From NCBI GenBank assembly GCA_000507305.1, contig DF240107.1, positions 87,241 through 151,240 on the forward strand: a stretch of 64,000 nt of DNA. Direction: 5' to 3'. Each line of letters starts with the position of its first letter. Position 1 is the first letter of the stretch. This DNA comes from Breviolum minutum Mf 1.05b.01. Taxonomy: Eukaryota; Sar; Dinophyceae; Suessiales; Symbiodiniaceae. A model generated the notes under the pieces. It saw nothing but the letters and a program-made list of their open reading frames with translations. It ran no database searches and had not been told where the DNA came from. This document shows positions 1 to 11,400 of this stretch, piece after piece. Position numbers and translations under genes: made by a program.

Positions 1-2399
1 CCAAACAGACAAGGTGACAAAGTTTCGTGTTGGCGATCGCGTGTTTTACGTCGGGACCTTGGACTGAGGTCATGAACATGAAAATGATGGTTCGTGTCAG
101 CCATGGTTTCAACTTAAAACCCTTCGCCTGAGGCAACAATGGCTGGTTGTGCCCGAGAAGAGATGGTTCTTTCAGAGCAGGTTTTGTGGAGACGGTCGCG
201 GATTTGGGTTGATATGGGTTAGATTTATGGGTTGAACTCCCAAAATTTCCCAATGTGACAAGTGCACATTCTAACAAACTCAGAAAAAGCGGATTTCGCA
301 ACTTAGGGCCTCAAACATGGTCGCCATGTTTTCCGTTCTGAAGAACGGACTATGGATTTTGACATACTGTAGTTTGATGATTGAGGCACTTCACTAACTT
401 TGGGGGGCCGAAGGTGGCATTTTGCAGCCATAATTGATGTGTGTTTTCATAAGTGGCTTAGACTTTGTGGTCACACGGACACATACCTTGACGCCAGATG
501 TGCATGCCGTTGCCCGACGCCTTATCTTTCAGCCAAGGAGTCTGGAACTCAAAACTCAGAAAAATCCTTCGCTGTGAACATCAACAGGTGTATCGTGAAC
601 AACAATGCGACAACATAAATGCAAGTGAAGGAACCCATCCGCGTGTCAAGGCGAGTTTTTACATGGGCTACACAACAGGCCAGTGAACTCCAGAGACATC
701 AAGCTTATTTCGCATCCTTTGGTTTCTGACATGCTCAGCTTTCTTCTTCCAAGGTATCAATCACAAAAAATTGGAAACTTTTCCACATAATTTCCAGTAA
801 CATCCCAGACATCAAATCCAACCGGGGTTTCCAACCAGGTTATCATGGTTTGGTCACTCGTGGACATTTGAAGCCCAACGAATGGCTTTTAGTCACCGGT
901 GCTGGTGGCGGAATGGGTTCCATGGCGGTAGAGCTGGGGAAAGCTGTAGGTGCCAAGGTGGGGACGCCAGAAATGGGATGAGGATTCAACACAATGGGTT
1001 GAAGAACTGATTTTTTTGGATGGAATTTCTGCTGGCAAAAAGGCGGTTGAAGGTGTTGAAGGACCTTTTCCCCTTATTCCAAGACATGGACACCGAAGTA
1101 TTTTGGCAGTTGTGCCCTAGCTATTTGGGAAAGCCGGGAAAGCGTTGGGAGGTGATTGCGGCAGCCAGCTCTGATGACAAGTTGGAGGTTTGCAAAAAGG
1201 CGACATTGCATTAATGTGTGATAATGTCTTACATTAATATGTATTGATATTATATATTCATGAAAATGAACCTCTGACATTTTCCCATCTAAATCTGTCA
1301 TTTTGTTTGTTGACCCGGACAGTTGGGAGCCGACTATGTGGTGAATTACAACAAGCAAAAATTGAAAGATGCTGTCTGGAGCCTCAATCAACACCTGATC
1401 TATCTCAGTTGGTTTTTTTGGGAACAAACGCTTTCGATGAAACACTTTTGTGAAGCTGAGGTGGGTGAGATCACCAAAGGCCAATTTTGCGACGTGCGAA
1501 GACCTATTTTGAAGGGCCTTTAGTTTTGATGAGCTTTTTTTTGACGCTAACCATATATCACTCTGAGGTGATCTACGAACCTGTGGGAGGAGACATTTTT
1601 GATCAGTGTGTGCGTGCATCTCAGGAATCAAACTCACAGATCTTTCAGAAGCTTGTTGGCTTAAGTTTCCAGTTAAAAGCTTCTATTGGAAGAACCCATG
1701 TGTTTTTTGTTGTTGTAATTTTCACACTTATTAGATCCTCAACATGTGTTAGTACAATAAATGCACAACATAAATGTTTAAAGAAAACCATGAATACAAT
1801 TATAATATACAATTATAAGAATAAACGTATAAATCCTATCAATTGGAGCTTTGCAGTTAGCAAACCTCGATTTTGCAATCCCAACAATGACTTGACCCAC
1901 CAGGCGGTGCGTGGCACCCAAAGGTTATGCGCGACTTCTGGTCATCGGCTTCGCGTGGGGTTCACCCAAAATCTGTCGGTTTGGCAGTGTTCTAACATCG
2001 AGATTTTCCATGGTTTTTGATGGTTTTTGATAGTTTTAGAGAATTTGCATGTTTTTTTCGTCTTTGATTTTCACATTTTCATCTTCGATGAACATATGAT
2101 TTTGTCATACTTCATTTCCACTGGAGGTGTGGCAAGATTCCTCAGTTTGGCATTAATATGGCCGACAGCTAAGATGAATCAATGGAAGACACGAAGACCT
2201 CAAATAGCTGAAGTGTTTGGCCATGATTAGGATCCATTGGATGTCGAAGCGGCCACGAGTTTATTTTATTCCCATGAGGCTTTGATCAAAGGATTTGATC
2301 TCGTGGGTGTTCGATCTGGAGCACAACTTGGCCACGTCCTGAGCTGCCAATTGGCCATCAGGGAGGACACCGACCAAAGTGAAGAGATGCAAAGTTGAT
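1..2399 (+). CDS. MDR-family NAD(P)H:quinone oxidoreductase-like gene, 5' end outside the window
   Basis: A zinc-free medium-chain dehydrogenase/reductase, expected to reduce quinones or related carbonyls with NAD(P)H. It is split into small + strand exons. Bases 2-60 read TDKVTKFRVGDRVFYVG, the GroES-like fold. Exon 839-957 carries the nucleotide-binding glycine motif VTGAGGGMGSMAVELGKAVG. Exon 1152-1199 reads VIAAASSDDKLEVCKK, exon 1323-1373 LGADYVVNYN, exon 1568 to about 1623 EVIYEPVGGDIFDQCVR, and about 1904-1960 APKGYARLLVIGFAWG. Bases 2237-2399 read ALIKGFDLVGVRSGAQL and then stop at TGA 2397-2399. The order and spacing of motifs match the family. Phases fit for 957/1152, 1199/1323 and 1373/1568. 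The 1200-1322 intron starts with GC. The usual C-terminal block (GKVVL-like) was not found, so either the last exon lies further on or the gene is shortened. Family call is firm; exact substrate is unknown. Confidence 0.85.
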
Positions 2400-2629
2400 A
2401 TTGAACACTTGCTCGTGGTGATCGTTGTTCGAAGATTTGAAGATGGAAATGATAAATGAAGGTGTGGGACAAGACAAGACAGCTAAACAAAGTGATACAG
2501 AAACAGATGGTTCCGCTAGCTGGGACAATCGGATGTATGAAATCATTTATTTCTACGAGAATAGGTGTTGCATTTCATTGAACGACTTAGCTCAAGGCTC
2601 AAGAGAGAAGACATGAGAAGACACGGGAC

Positions 2630-3948
2630 ATGTCCACACAGGAAGAAGGGGCCGTGGGAGAGCCCGATCAGCCGACATTGGTTGAACGCCAACATGACCA
2701 GTTGATCCATCCTATCAGTCGCATCGATGCGACTTCCTATATGCAACCAGCTGCTGCTTTCTACACCAAGCCAGCACAAGAACTTATCCGTAATTTTGTC
2801 GCGCGTTGGTGCGGTGGATCGCTTCTGGCTAGGCTTTGGCTGACAAGCGGCTTTGTGTTGTGGTTTCTCATCTACTTCGGTTCCCTTTTTATTGGCATTT
2901 GAACATGGCCATCTCCACACCACCGCAGGGTGCGCCCCACATCTGCAGCGGAGCAAGGTACGTCCAAGCCGCATCCCCAGGTGCAGTCCCAGGTACACTA
3001 TTCGCTCAGCCTGGACTTCCCCCTGCGGTGAATCTGGAGGGGGGTGGCGAGAGCGTGAACTACGCGTATGACCTCATATGTAGTTCAAACCCTGGCCGCC
3101 CCCCTCCATCCCGGCAAAAACGTACAGAGGCTGGTTGAACATTCTTTCCTCTTTCTTGCCATTGCTGAAATGGCTAGCTGGTTTCTGCATGCATGGGTGC
3201 TGGGAAAAATCGATTCGACTCATCCTTCCTATTTTCATGGAAGGAGGATTTGGTCAAGCAGGATTTGCCATTGAGAGCGACCCTTTTATGGCTCGGGCTT
3301 GGAGCTTTGCTTTCCATTCCCAACCTAGGGAGAGTGTGTTGGATCCAAAACGATTTTGGACGTGAGGCACTTCTGATGAGTTATCGAGTTCCTGGGCTTC
3401 CACTTATGCTCCAACCAAGTGTTGGCGCAATCTTGCTGATGGAACTTGACATGGGTCTACTTTCCGCCAGGCAAGTGGCGCTCGCCGAATCTCCTAGCTG
3501 CAGTGAGTATGATGTCTTTTATTTCATAGAAGAAGTTGCTAGCGTGAAACAGAAATGGTCCTGTTTCATACAAGCCCATATTGTGCTCGGCATGATCGAG
3601 CCTGTGGCATACGGCATGATCGCTTTCTTGACGCTTACGAAGACTCAGGTGCACCAAGAGTGGCTGGTCCTCCTTTCTGCAGCACCACTTGCGATGGTAG
3701 AGCTTTGTTTGCAGCTTGTTTCTCTTGCAAGGTTCGATGAGAAGATCTTCAAGTGGCGGTTGGAAACCCACAATGTGGAGCTTTTTCGCCTACTGTGGCA
3801 AAAGGAGAAAGACTTGACCTTTGGAGTCTTTGGTTATCGGATCACCTTTGGAAAGCTGCGCCTCTCTATCATATCTTTCATTTTGAGTATGCTCATCAAA
3901 AAAGGCCCACGAATCCTAGCCTTGTTGGAGGCATACCTACTGAACTGA
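2630..3948 (+). CDS. Unrecognised multi-spanning membrane protein, probably two or three exons
   Basis: The first open segment (2630-2902) starts with ATG and reads a polar N-terminus (MSTQEEGAVGEPDQP) followed by a hydrophobic segment (LTSGFVLWFLIYFGSLF). After a probable intron, a second segment, open to TGA 3946-3948, carries several hydrophobic stretches including ATLLWLGLGALLSIP, MIEPVAYGMIAFLTL and LRLSIISFILSMLI, with charged loops between. The join lies somewhere between about 2880 and 3200 and changes frame. Another frame is open at 3941-4069 (KLFYELSQGV and following), so a further exon or a frameshift is possible. I do not recognise the family. A membrane location is inferred from hydrophobicity only. 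The LINE begins less than 200 bp downstream. Confidence 0.55.
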
Positions 3949-4118
3949 CTCGAAGCTTCTCTTGAGCAAGCTGTTCTATGAGCTGTCGCAGGGAGTGTCC
4001 AGAAAACCGGCGTGCCAAGTCTTTGCACCGGTGGGTCTTCAGACCTTAGGACGTTCTGTGTTTGTATAATTTTTATCTTTTTCCCAAAGTCCTATGAGTT
4101 GAGATGGTAGTTTACAGT

Positions 4119-4131
4119 GCTTCAGGAGTCA
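4119..4131. repeat. Left target-site duplication of the LINE
   Basis: The 13-mer GCTTCAGGAGTCA occurs here and again at 12455-12467, immediately outside the retrotransposon. Bases beyond the 13-mer differ on both sides, as expected for a target-site duplication. Confidence 0.75.
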
Positions 4132-4212
4132 AGGCGTCTGGCTCCGCACATGTGTTGTGGGTACCCCCCACGACATTTGTGTAGCTAAGTCCCTAGCACG
4201 GCGGGGCGTTGT

Positions 4213-5478
4213 ATGGGCGCCGTTGTGCGATTTCTCCTGATCTCATTTTTTTGTGCTCTTTGTGAAGCTGACGACAGAACCGGGGTGGCATCGAAGACTG
4301 CGACGCAGAAGGTCTTTGATCAGAAGCGCATTTCGAGCAGGTACTTGGAAGCGCTGGTCCTTCAAACGGATTGCTTGGGCACGCAATCTCATAGTGCAGC
4401 ATCACGGTTCGCATCTGACAAAAGCAGTGGTACAAGGCCTGAGGATCAAAGCCTTTTCAATGGCCGCGCCATGGACTTGTCGTTTCTGCCAAGTTCGGCT
4501 CAGCATTCTGGAGACTCATTGCTCGCAATGCAAGAGACACTGGAAACAAGCAGCCCAATCGCAGTCACGATCACAGAGTCGTCATGCATCAAAGAGAAAG
4601 TCACAGAAAAAAGGGGATCAGGCAGCAGCAAGTTTGAAGAGTGGGGAGCAAGAAATGGATCCCAAAGCCAAGGCAGAAGCAGGGGAAGGATTGTTTGGCA
4701 ACAGCCATCCGTGGGTGACTTCTTCACCTCAATCGAGACTTCCTGCGACTTCTGCAACATCAAGCTTGGAAGAGGCAAAGGACAGTGCTTTGCCAGTGCC
4801 GCCGGAACCGAGGTTGCCACCTCCTCCGGAAGGGCCAGATCCAGAGCTGCTTCCTCACTTGAGAGCCTTGAAACAGGCAATGAAAGTTTTGCCACCCGAG
4901 TTGGAAATCCAGCTTCAAACTCTCGAGGAAAGAGTGAAGGACCGAGTTTTGACACATGGACACATCAACCGGTTGGGCAAATTGCAGAAGCAACTATCTG
5001 GCATCGGCAGGCGCATCTCAGACATGGACCAGAACTGGAAAACTTTCACAGCACAAGTTATCCAGAAATTCGAGGAACACAAAGAGATGTACCAGAAAAC
5101 CCGTGCAGATCTTTTGCAGGAATATATGGAAAAGAATCAGGAATTGCAAGAAGCGAAGATACAGGTGCAGGAAGCATCAAAGTCATTGATGGAAGCAGCA
5201 CCTGTGGAAACGCTGTCGCAACCAGCAGAAGTCGATGTCTTGGGACACACTGCACAATCAGTGTCGGAAGATGCCTACATGGATCCGCCAGAGGCAGACA
5301 TGGAGGAACCCGAGGAGGAAGATGCAAACCGTGCCTTGTTGAAGGCCCAGGCATTGGCTCCCTTCCGCCCAAGAAAGTCGCATGCAGCATCTCCCACAAA
5401 GGTCAGCAACCTGCATCATCTCAAGCAAAAAGAAAGCGACAAGGACAAGAACAGGACAGGTGCTTGATTTTTGCTGGT
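4213..5478 (+). other. Second open frame overlapping ORF1 and continuous with ORF2
   Basis: From the ATG at 4213 the ORF2 frame is open without a stop through all of ORF1 and into ORF2 (422 codons before the ORF2 ATG). Its translation is rich in Ser, Gly, Arg and Thr and shows no recognisable domain, whereas the other frame encodes a convincing ORF1. I therefore do not count it as a normal protein. It could be a true overlapping gene, an N-terminal extension of ORF2, or the landing zone for a -1 frameshift from ORF1 into ORF2. Confidence 0.5.
4460..5467 (+). CDS. LINE ORF1: zinc-knuckle and coiled-coil protein (335 aa)
   Basis: I chose the ATG at 4460 because it places a W-x-C-x2-C...C-x2-C zinc ribbon (WTCRFC and HCSQC) at the very N-terminus, similar to RanBP2-type fingers; the frame is open further back to about 4253 but without an ATG. 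After the ribbon comes a basic Ser/Gln/Lys-rich stretch, then a Pro-rich linker (PVPPEPRLPPPPEGPDPE). Residues about 134-242 form a long heptad-like helical region rich in Leu, Glu, Lys and Gln, a likely coiled coil. The C-terminus is acidic and then basic (KQKESDKDKNRTGA). This fits the ORF1 role of binding element RNA and forming ribonucleoprotein particles. The stop lies 11 nt before the ORF2 ATG. The whole reading frame is overlapped by a second open frame. Confidence 0.85.
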   Translation: MAAPWTCRFCQVRLSILETHCSQCKRHWKQAAQSQSRSQSRHASKRKSQKKGDQAAASLKSGEQEMDPKAKAEAGEGLFGNSHPWVTSSPQSRLPATSATSSLEEAKDSALPVPPEPRLPPPPEGPDPELLPHLRALKQAMKVLPPELEIQLQTLEERVKDRVLTHGHINRLGKLQKQLSGIGRRISDMDQNWKTFTAQVIQKFEEHKEMYQKTRADLLQEYMEKNQELQEAKIQVQEASKSLMEAAPVETLSQPAEVDVLGHTAQSVSEDAYMDPPEADMEEPEEEDANRALLKAQALAPFRPRKSHAASPTKVSNLHHLKQKESDKDKNRTGA

Positions 5479-8400
5479 ATGATGCCTTGGGATCAAGATA
5501 CTAGCACCTGGTGTACAGATGCTAGTGTTCACTCGCTTTATGACAGTGATGATGAAGTGAAAGTCAACGAGAGGCCTTCTCTTAAGAAGGTTCGTTTTGA
5601 TAGTCGAATTGAGATTATCGAATATGATAATCTTGACAGCAGCGTGTTCCTGGACAGACTGGTAGATCAGGACAGGTATGGACCCCTTCGACCAGACATG
5701 CAGGCCTTGAAACAACATGTTCCCGATGCCGATTGTTTCCAGGTTCAAGTTTGGTGCATTCGAAGAAATGGCATGGGTTCGTCATTTCACAAGAGTGTTC
5801 ACTTGCATAGAGGTCAAGAACATCGGTGGTTCCATCAGATCGCCAGCCAGTATCCAGAAGAAAATTTTGATGGATCTGCGAGAGTGCATCTTGCGCTTCC
5901 GCAGCCCAAACCTGTGCGGAGCATAGAGTGTACGTTTAGCGCAGGAGGTGTACCGCTGGTACACGTGATCATCTCTCAAACCAACCATTACTCGAATCCC
6001 ATTTTGCTCGATATGTGTGTTGATGAACAGTGCACACTTCGTTCAACATGGCTTGTTAATGCGAAAAAAGTCGAAGATATATTTCGTCAAGTTACTTGGG
6101 GGGATTATGTTGATAGTGCTGCTTGGAAATGCCAGCTTGATGATCATGGAATTTCCTTGTCAACCGATGTGCAAATTGCCATGTACAATGGATATCATGG
6201 AACCATGCACGTGCATCATGTTGATGCGTTCAGTTCAGAAGGGGCCGATGGCAGTGATGGCACGAATGAGGAGGCCACAGTATATGCAACAGGGGATGTT
6301 GATCACTGTGATCCTGCTATTGATGCCAGTGCCATGTTTCAAATACCCACCCCAGGTTCATATGACATGCAAATGGATGTATTTCACCACAACTGGCCAT
6401 GGTGGTCTGCCCACTTGGTTCATCAGGAAGGCAGCCATGAAGATGAAGTTGTGCATCTTCAGCCATTTGTTCGTGAAAATGCAAGTACGGTCGAATGTGC
6501 CCAAGGTGATGCTACCATAGAAGGAGGAAAGAGGACAGCCCCATGTCTGTCAGACCGCTGGTGTGCCGACCTTTCTACTCCTTCCTGTGGCGTTACTGAG
6601 GGTAATTCTCTTCACCAAGAGATTCGGGCAAAGCAGCCAGTAGTGTTATCGCTTGAGGCTGCCATCGAAGCAACACCCCGTGACACATCTCCTGAAGGTA
6701 TAATCCTGGAAAAAACAACACCTGTTATGGTCCGATTTGATTACCAAAGTTGGAGTGAAGTCGTACACAAGGGCTTCCAAATGCAACTTGGCCCACTCCC
6801 AGATGGATTATTCGTGAAAGATGCCACGATCATCCATATGCTTCGAACTCGCGTTGAAGCGAATGACAGCCCTATCGCGTATGAGATTTATGTTGATGGC
6901 TCAGCTTGGCAAGATGGTGCAGGATGGAGTGTTGTAGTTGTTGAGGTTTTTGCCAGTGGCGACACTCGATTTCACAGCTGTGGAGCTGGTTTGGTTGAAG
7001 TAAATGTCAACAGCAAAAACTGGATTGGGGCAGATGAAGCTGACAATGTTGCCGCTGAACTGACTGCGTTTGTGGTGGCTCAATGGGTGGCTCTTACAAA
7101 ATGCAATGATTTGCCAACAACAATTCGTCCAGATCTCAAACTCAGTGCAAAAATTGCTGAAGGGTCCTGGACATGTACTAGTCATCCCAAGCTTATGCAG
7201 TTGTGTACGGCCGGGGTGTCTCTTGCTAATGGAGCTCATCCAGCCATTCGAGAAGTCAGAGGGCACAGCAATGATCCATGGAATGAGTTGGCAGACTCTC
7301 TTGCCAAAAGTGTCCAACACTTGTTCTTTCCTTCAGATCTGCATGATTTTCAGCCTCTTCATGACTTAGTGGTTTCAGAGGATCTGGCGTGGGTGTGGGT
7401 CCAAAATAGTTCTGATTCATTGAAAGCTGCATTCCCGCAATGCATTGAGAATCAACTTTGGCAGCTCACTCCGTCCCAAAAGCGTATTCACATTGCGCAG
7501 TCTGAGGATGAAAATCTACTGCAGGCCAAATTTGGAAATTTCTCCTGTAAAGTAGTCACAGCCAATGTCCTAGCACTGGATAGCCGCATCATTACTCAAG
7601 AAGTTGGTAGAGGTGCAGGACCTCGGACAACCAGACTTGATGATCAATGGCATCAAGCTGGATGTCAAATCATTGGTATCCAAGAAGCCAGAACAGAGCA
7701 AGGTTGCCATCAATCTGATCACTATCGCATCTTTAGTTCCGGCTGTCAGACTGACAATGGAATTCCGAGATTTGGTTGTGAGTTGTGGCTGCACAAATTT
7801 GCACCCATAGGAACTGCTGCGGATGGGAGCGCCATCACAATCGACCATTTGAGGATAGCAGTCATTCATGCTGATAGTCGTAGGCTTTTTGTTTCCGCTA
7901 TTGGATGTGGTCTTCAATTTCTGTTTGTGGTCTTGCACGCTCCTTGCCTGAATGTGTTTGCCAGGAATGAGTCGAGTGCATCTAATGACACCTTGGACAA
8001 GTGGTGGCATGATACATCGACAATAATGAGCAAAAATGCCGGCTCACACAAAACGCTGGTCATGATTGATGCAAATGCCCCGTTGGCCACTAATATTACT
8101 CAACTCTTTGGTGATTGGGGCATTGAACCATCAAATCGTCAGGGTGAAATTTTTGAAGAATTTCTCCAAGTCCATCAGTTTGCAGTGCCATGTACATTTC
8201 AGAACTTGCACAAAGGACAGTGTGGCACTTGGATGCATCCTGCTACTAAAAAATGGTACAGGAGAGATTATGTCTTAGTTAGCAGTGATTTGCTTCCTTG
8301 TGTCAGTTATTCGCAAGTTCAACGTGATCATGATACAGCCTTTGCACATGAAGATCATATTCCTGCAGAGATTCACATTGAAGGCAGTTTGCAATGGAAT

Positions 8401-11400
8401 ACAACTAGCACTTGCCCGAATTTGTGTGAACAGAAACTCCGAGATCCCAATATTTGCGCTGCATTTCGTGACGCCCTTGCTAGTCTGCCCATCCCTACTT
8501 GGGATGTCAATGTTGATGATCATGCAAGATTGCAGGATGCACAAATATGGCAACTCGCTCAACAACATTTTGGTCGAGACAAAGGTAAAAAGAAGCAGAG
8601 GCCGAAGATCAATGAAACTACTCGAAATCTCATCCAGTGGAAAAGGCAAGTTCTTGACTTTGGACGAGCCAACAACCTGATGATGGATGAGGATTTTCGA
8701 CATGAGCTCAAGGAACTTGAGAGAATGATTAGGAAGTGGATTCGAAAAGATCATGCTGATTATTATGCTGACTTGGTGTGCCAATTGCAGCAGTCAGGTG
8801 AAATTCATGACTTCCGCCAGGTTTACCAAATATTATCCCGACTTGGCAGAAAAAAGAAAAATGCTCTTTATCCCCGTCCGTTGCCCTTGTTGCAAGATCA
8901 TGAAGGAAACGTGATACCATCCTATGAAGAGCAGCAAAAGGCATGGATGAAACATTTTTCGGATGTTGAAGCTGGCATTTTGTTGAGTTGGGACTCCTTG
9001 AAAGCGATGCAACGTCCAGGACTTGGAGTGCCAGATGCAGATATTGATTTTCAATGTTTTCCATCAGTATGGGACATCCAAGCTTCGATTCGCAAGTTCA
9101 AAATCGACAAGGCTCCAGGTCCTAACCGCATTCCTCCAGGTGTCTACAAAGCAGGTGGTGAAGTTATGGCCAAGCACATGGCTATTTTGACCACCAAAGT
9201 TGTTGCACATGCTCGGGAACCCTTGAGCTGGAAAGGCGGCAGGCTCATTCCGTTGCACAAAGCCAAACACTCCTCCAAGACGATGGATGCGTATAGAAGC
9301 ATCTTTGTGAGTGACTATAGCGCCAAACTCTACCACATGTCCTTGAGAAAGAGTTTGGTGCAAGTGTGGGAGAACAGTCTTTCAACTCTGCAAATTGGTG
9401 GCCGAAAAGGCATGGGTGCAGATCTTGCTCACCATGTTTTGCAGGCGCATCAAGCTTGGGCTCGCTTCAAAAACATCCCGGCAGCAACCCTTTTCATTGA
9501 CCTGAAGGCCGCTTTCTATACTGTCATTCGGCAGGGTCTGCTTGATCTTGATTTGGAGGTTAGTCCGCTGATCTATGCATTAGCCAAGCTTGGAATCAAG
9601 CCGGATGAGGTACGTGCTTTGATTGAAAATGCCCAAAGTGAGAATGCCACTCAGGGGCTCTCAAAGCATTCCGCGATGTTGCTTCAAGACCTTTTGACCA
9701 ACACGCATTTCCAAATTGATCATGTGAAATTTCCGTGCTTGACGACTCGAGGAACTCGACCTGGTGACCCGGTTGCCGATGTCTTGTTCAACCTCACCAT
9801 GTCTCTCATTTTGAAGGATGTTCGGGACAACCTTCTTCAGTCTGGTCAAGTGGATTGGTTTGGACAGGCTGAACATTGTCAGGATTTGGAGCAAGCTCCT
9901 GAAATGCCGACTTGTGGCTTTGCGGAAGTTGTCTTCGTGGACGATGTTGCATTGTTGATGCATGGTCCTGACAACTCTGTCATTGAGCAAATTGCAACAA
10001 AAGCTGTATCAGCTATTGTTGCTGCGGCAGCAAGACGGGGTCTTACGGTCAGTTTTGAGAAAGGGAAGACTGAATTGATGTGGGAGGTTCGCGGCCAAGG
10101 ATCGAGAACATACAAGAAGTGTCTTAGTGAGTCCAGCTGGCAAGTTGAGGTTGGGACAGTTGATGGGCCTAAGACACTTCGTGTTGTGCATGCTTACAAA
10201 CATCTTGGAACTTGGGTTCAGTCTGGAGCATTGGTTGCAAAAGATATTTCACACAGAGTGGCAGGGGCAAGATCGGCATGGGGTGCCTTGCATCGTCCCT
10301 TCTACTGCAAAAGCACGGTGGCGGATCGAACCAAACTCCAAGTCTTCCAGGCCACTTCCATGTCCAAGCACATTTACAATGCTCATACTTGGTCAAAAAT
10401 TTCTCCCGCAGATTTGAACAATTGGATCCAGAAACTCCGGCCCATGCTGTACTCGTTTGCCCGGAAATTTCTTCATGGTCAAGCCCCATTTAAGTTCAGC
10501 ATTGAGGTCCTGGCTGGAATCATTCAGTTTCTTTCGCCTTTAGACCAGCTCCACATATCCCGGCTGCGGTACCTCAAAAGGCTCACCAGATACTGTCCTG
10601 CGGTTTTGTGGAGAGTCCTGTGTGAAGTTCAAAGTGAACCGCATTCTTGGATTGCACATTGCCGTCAGTCACTCCAATGGTTTCAGAAATTCCACAAGAA
10701 AGCGCCCAATCTCCCAGTTGAAGCTCCTTTCTATCAGTGGATGCTTGCAGCCTCTGAGGACATTTCATGGACAGGCAAACTCAAGAAAGCTGCTTGGTCT
10801 TGTATCCAGCTTCGATATTCTGAAGCTCAATATGCGATTTGGTTGGATCATTTCGAGGTCCAGTTTGTTACTGCCGGTGGTGTCATAGCAGATCGATTGC
10901 AAGTTCCAACTGAGGAGTGGAGGTGTGAAATATGCTCAGAACAATTTGGTTCTAAAAGAGCATTGGCAATGCACGCTCATAAAAAGCATCAATACCGCAA
11001 GATTGCAAAGTATTTTGCCATGGATGGCCTGTGTAATGCGTGCATGAAGCAGTTTCACTGTCGATCCAGGTTATGCAATCATCTCAATGGCAGAGGGCGA
11101 TGTCTAGATATCTTGCAAGCTGTTTTTCCACCACTGCCGGAAGAGGTTGTGGAACAGTTGGACCAAGAGGACAGAGAGACAGCCCATCAATTGAAACAAG
11201 AAGGATGGCGATCAACAAAAGCCTTTGAACCAGCAATTACTCAGCTAGGACCCCAAGTTCCACGACCAGGAGATGAGGGACTGGCAGATTTTCGCAGACG
11301 GTGGGACTTGCGTACTGGTGCACCTGGTACAGCATTTCACAATCTGCAAGGCTATTGTGCATCCATCAATCATGCCAATGAAGCAGACTGTTATGACACT

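Noticed and set aside
2590..2603. Possible relic of the dinoflagellate spliced leader (GCTCAAGGCTCAAG) upstream of the ATG at 2630
   Set aside because: Only the last seven bases of the leader are matched, twice; the diagnostic CCATTTTGG part is absent, so chance is likely.
4500..5399. Minus-strand open frames of 113-151 codons inside the LINE
   Set aside because: They are shadows of ORF1 with no domain and no upstream signals.
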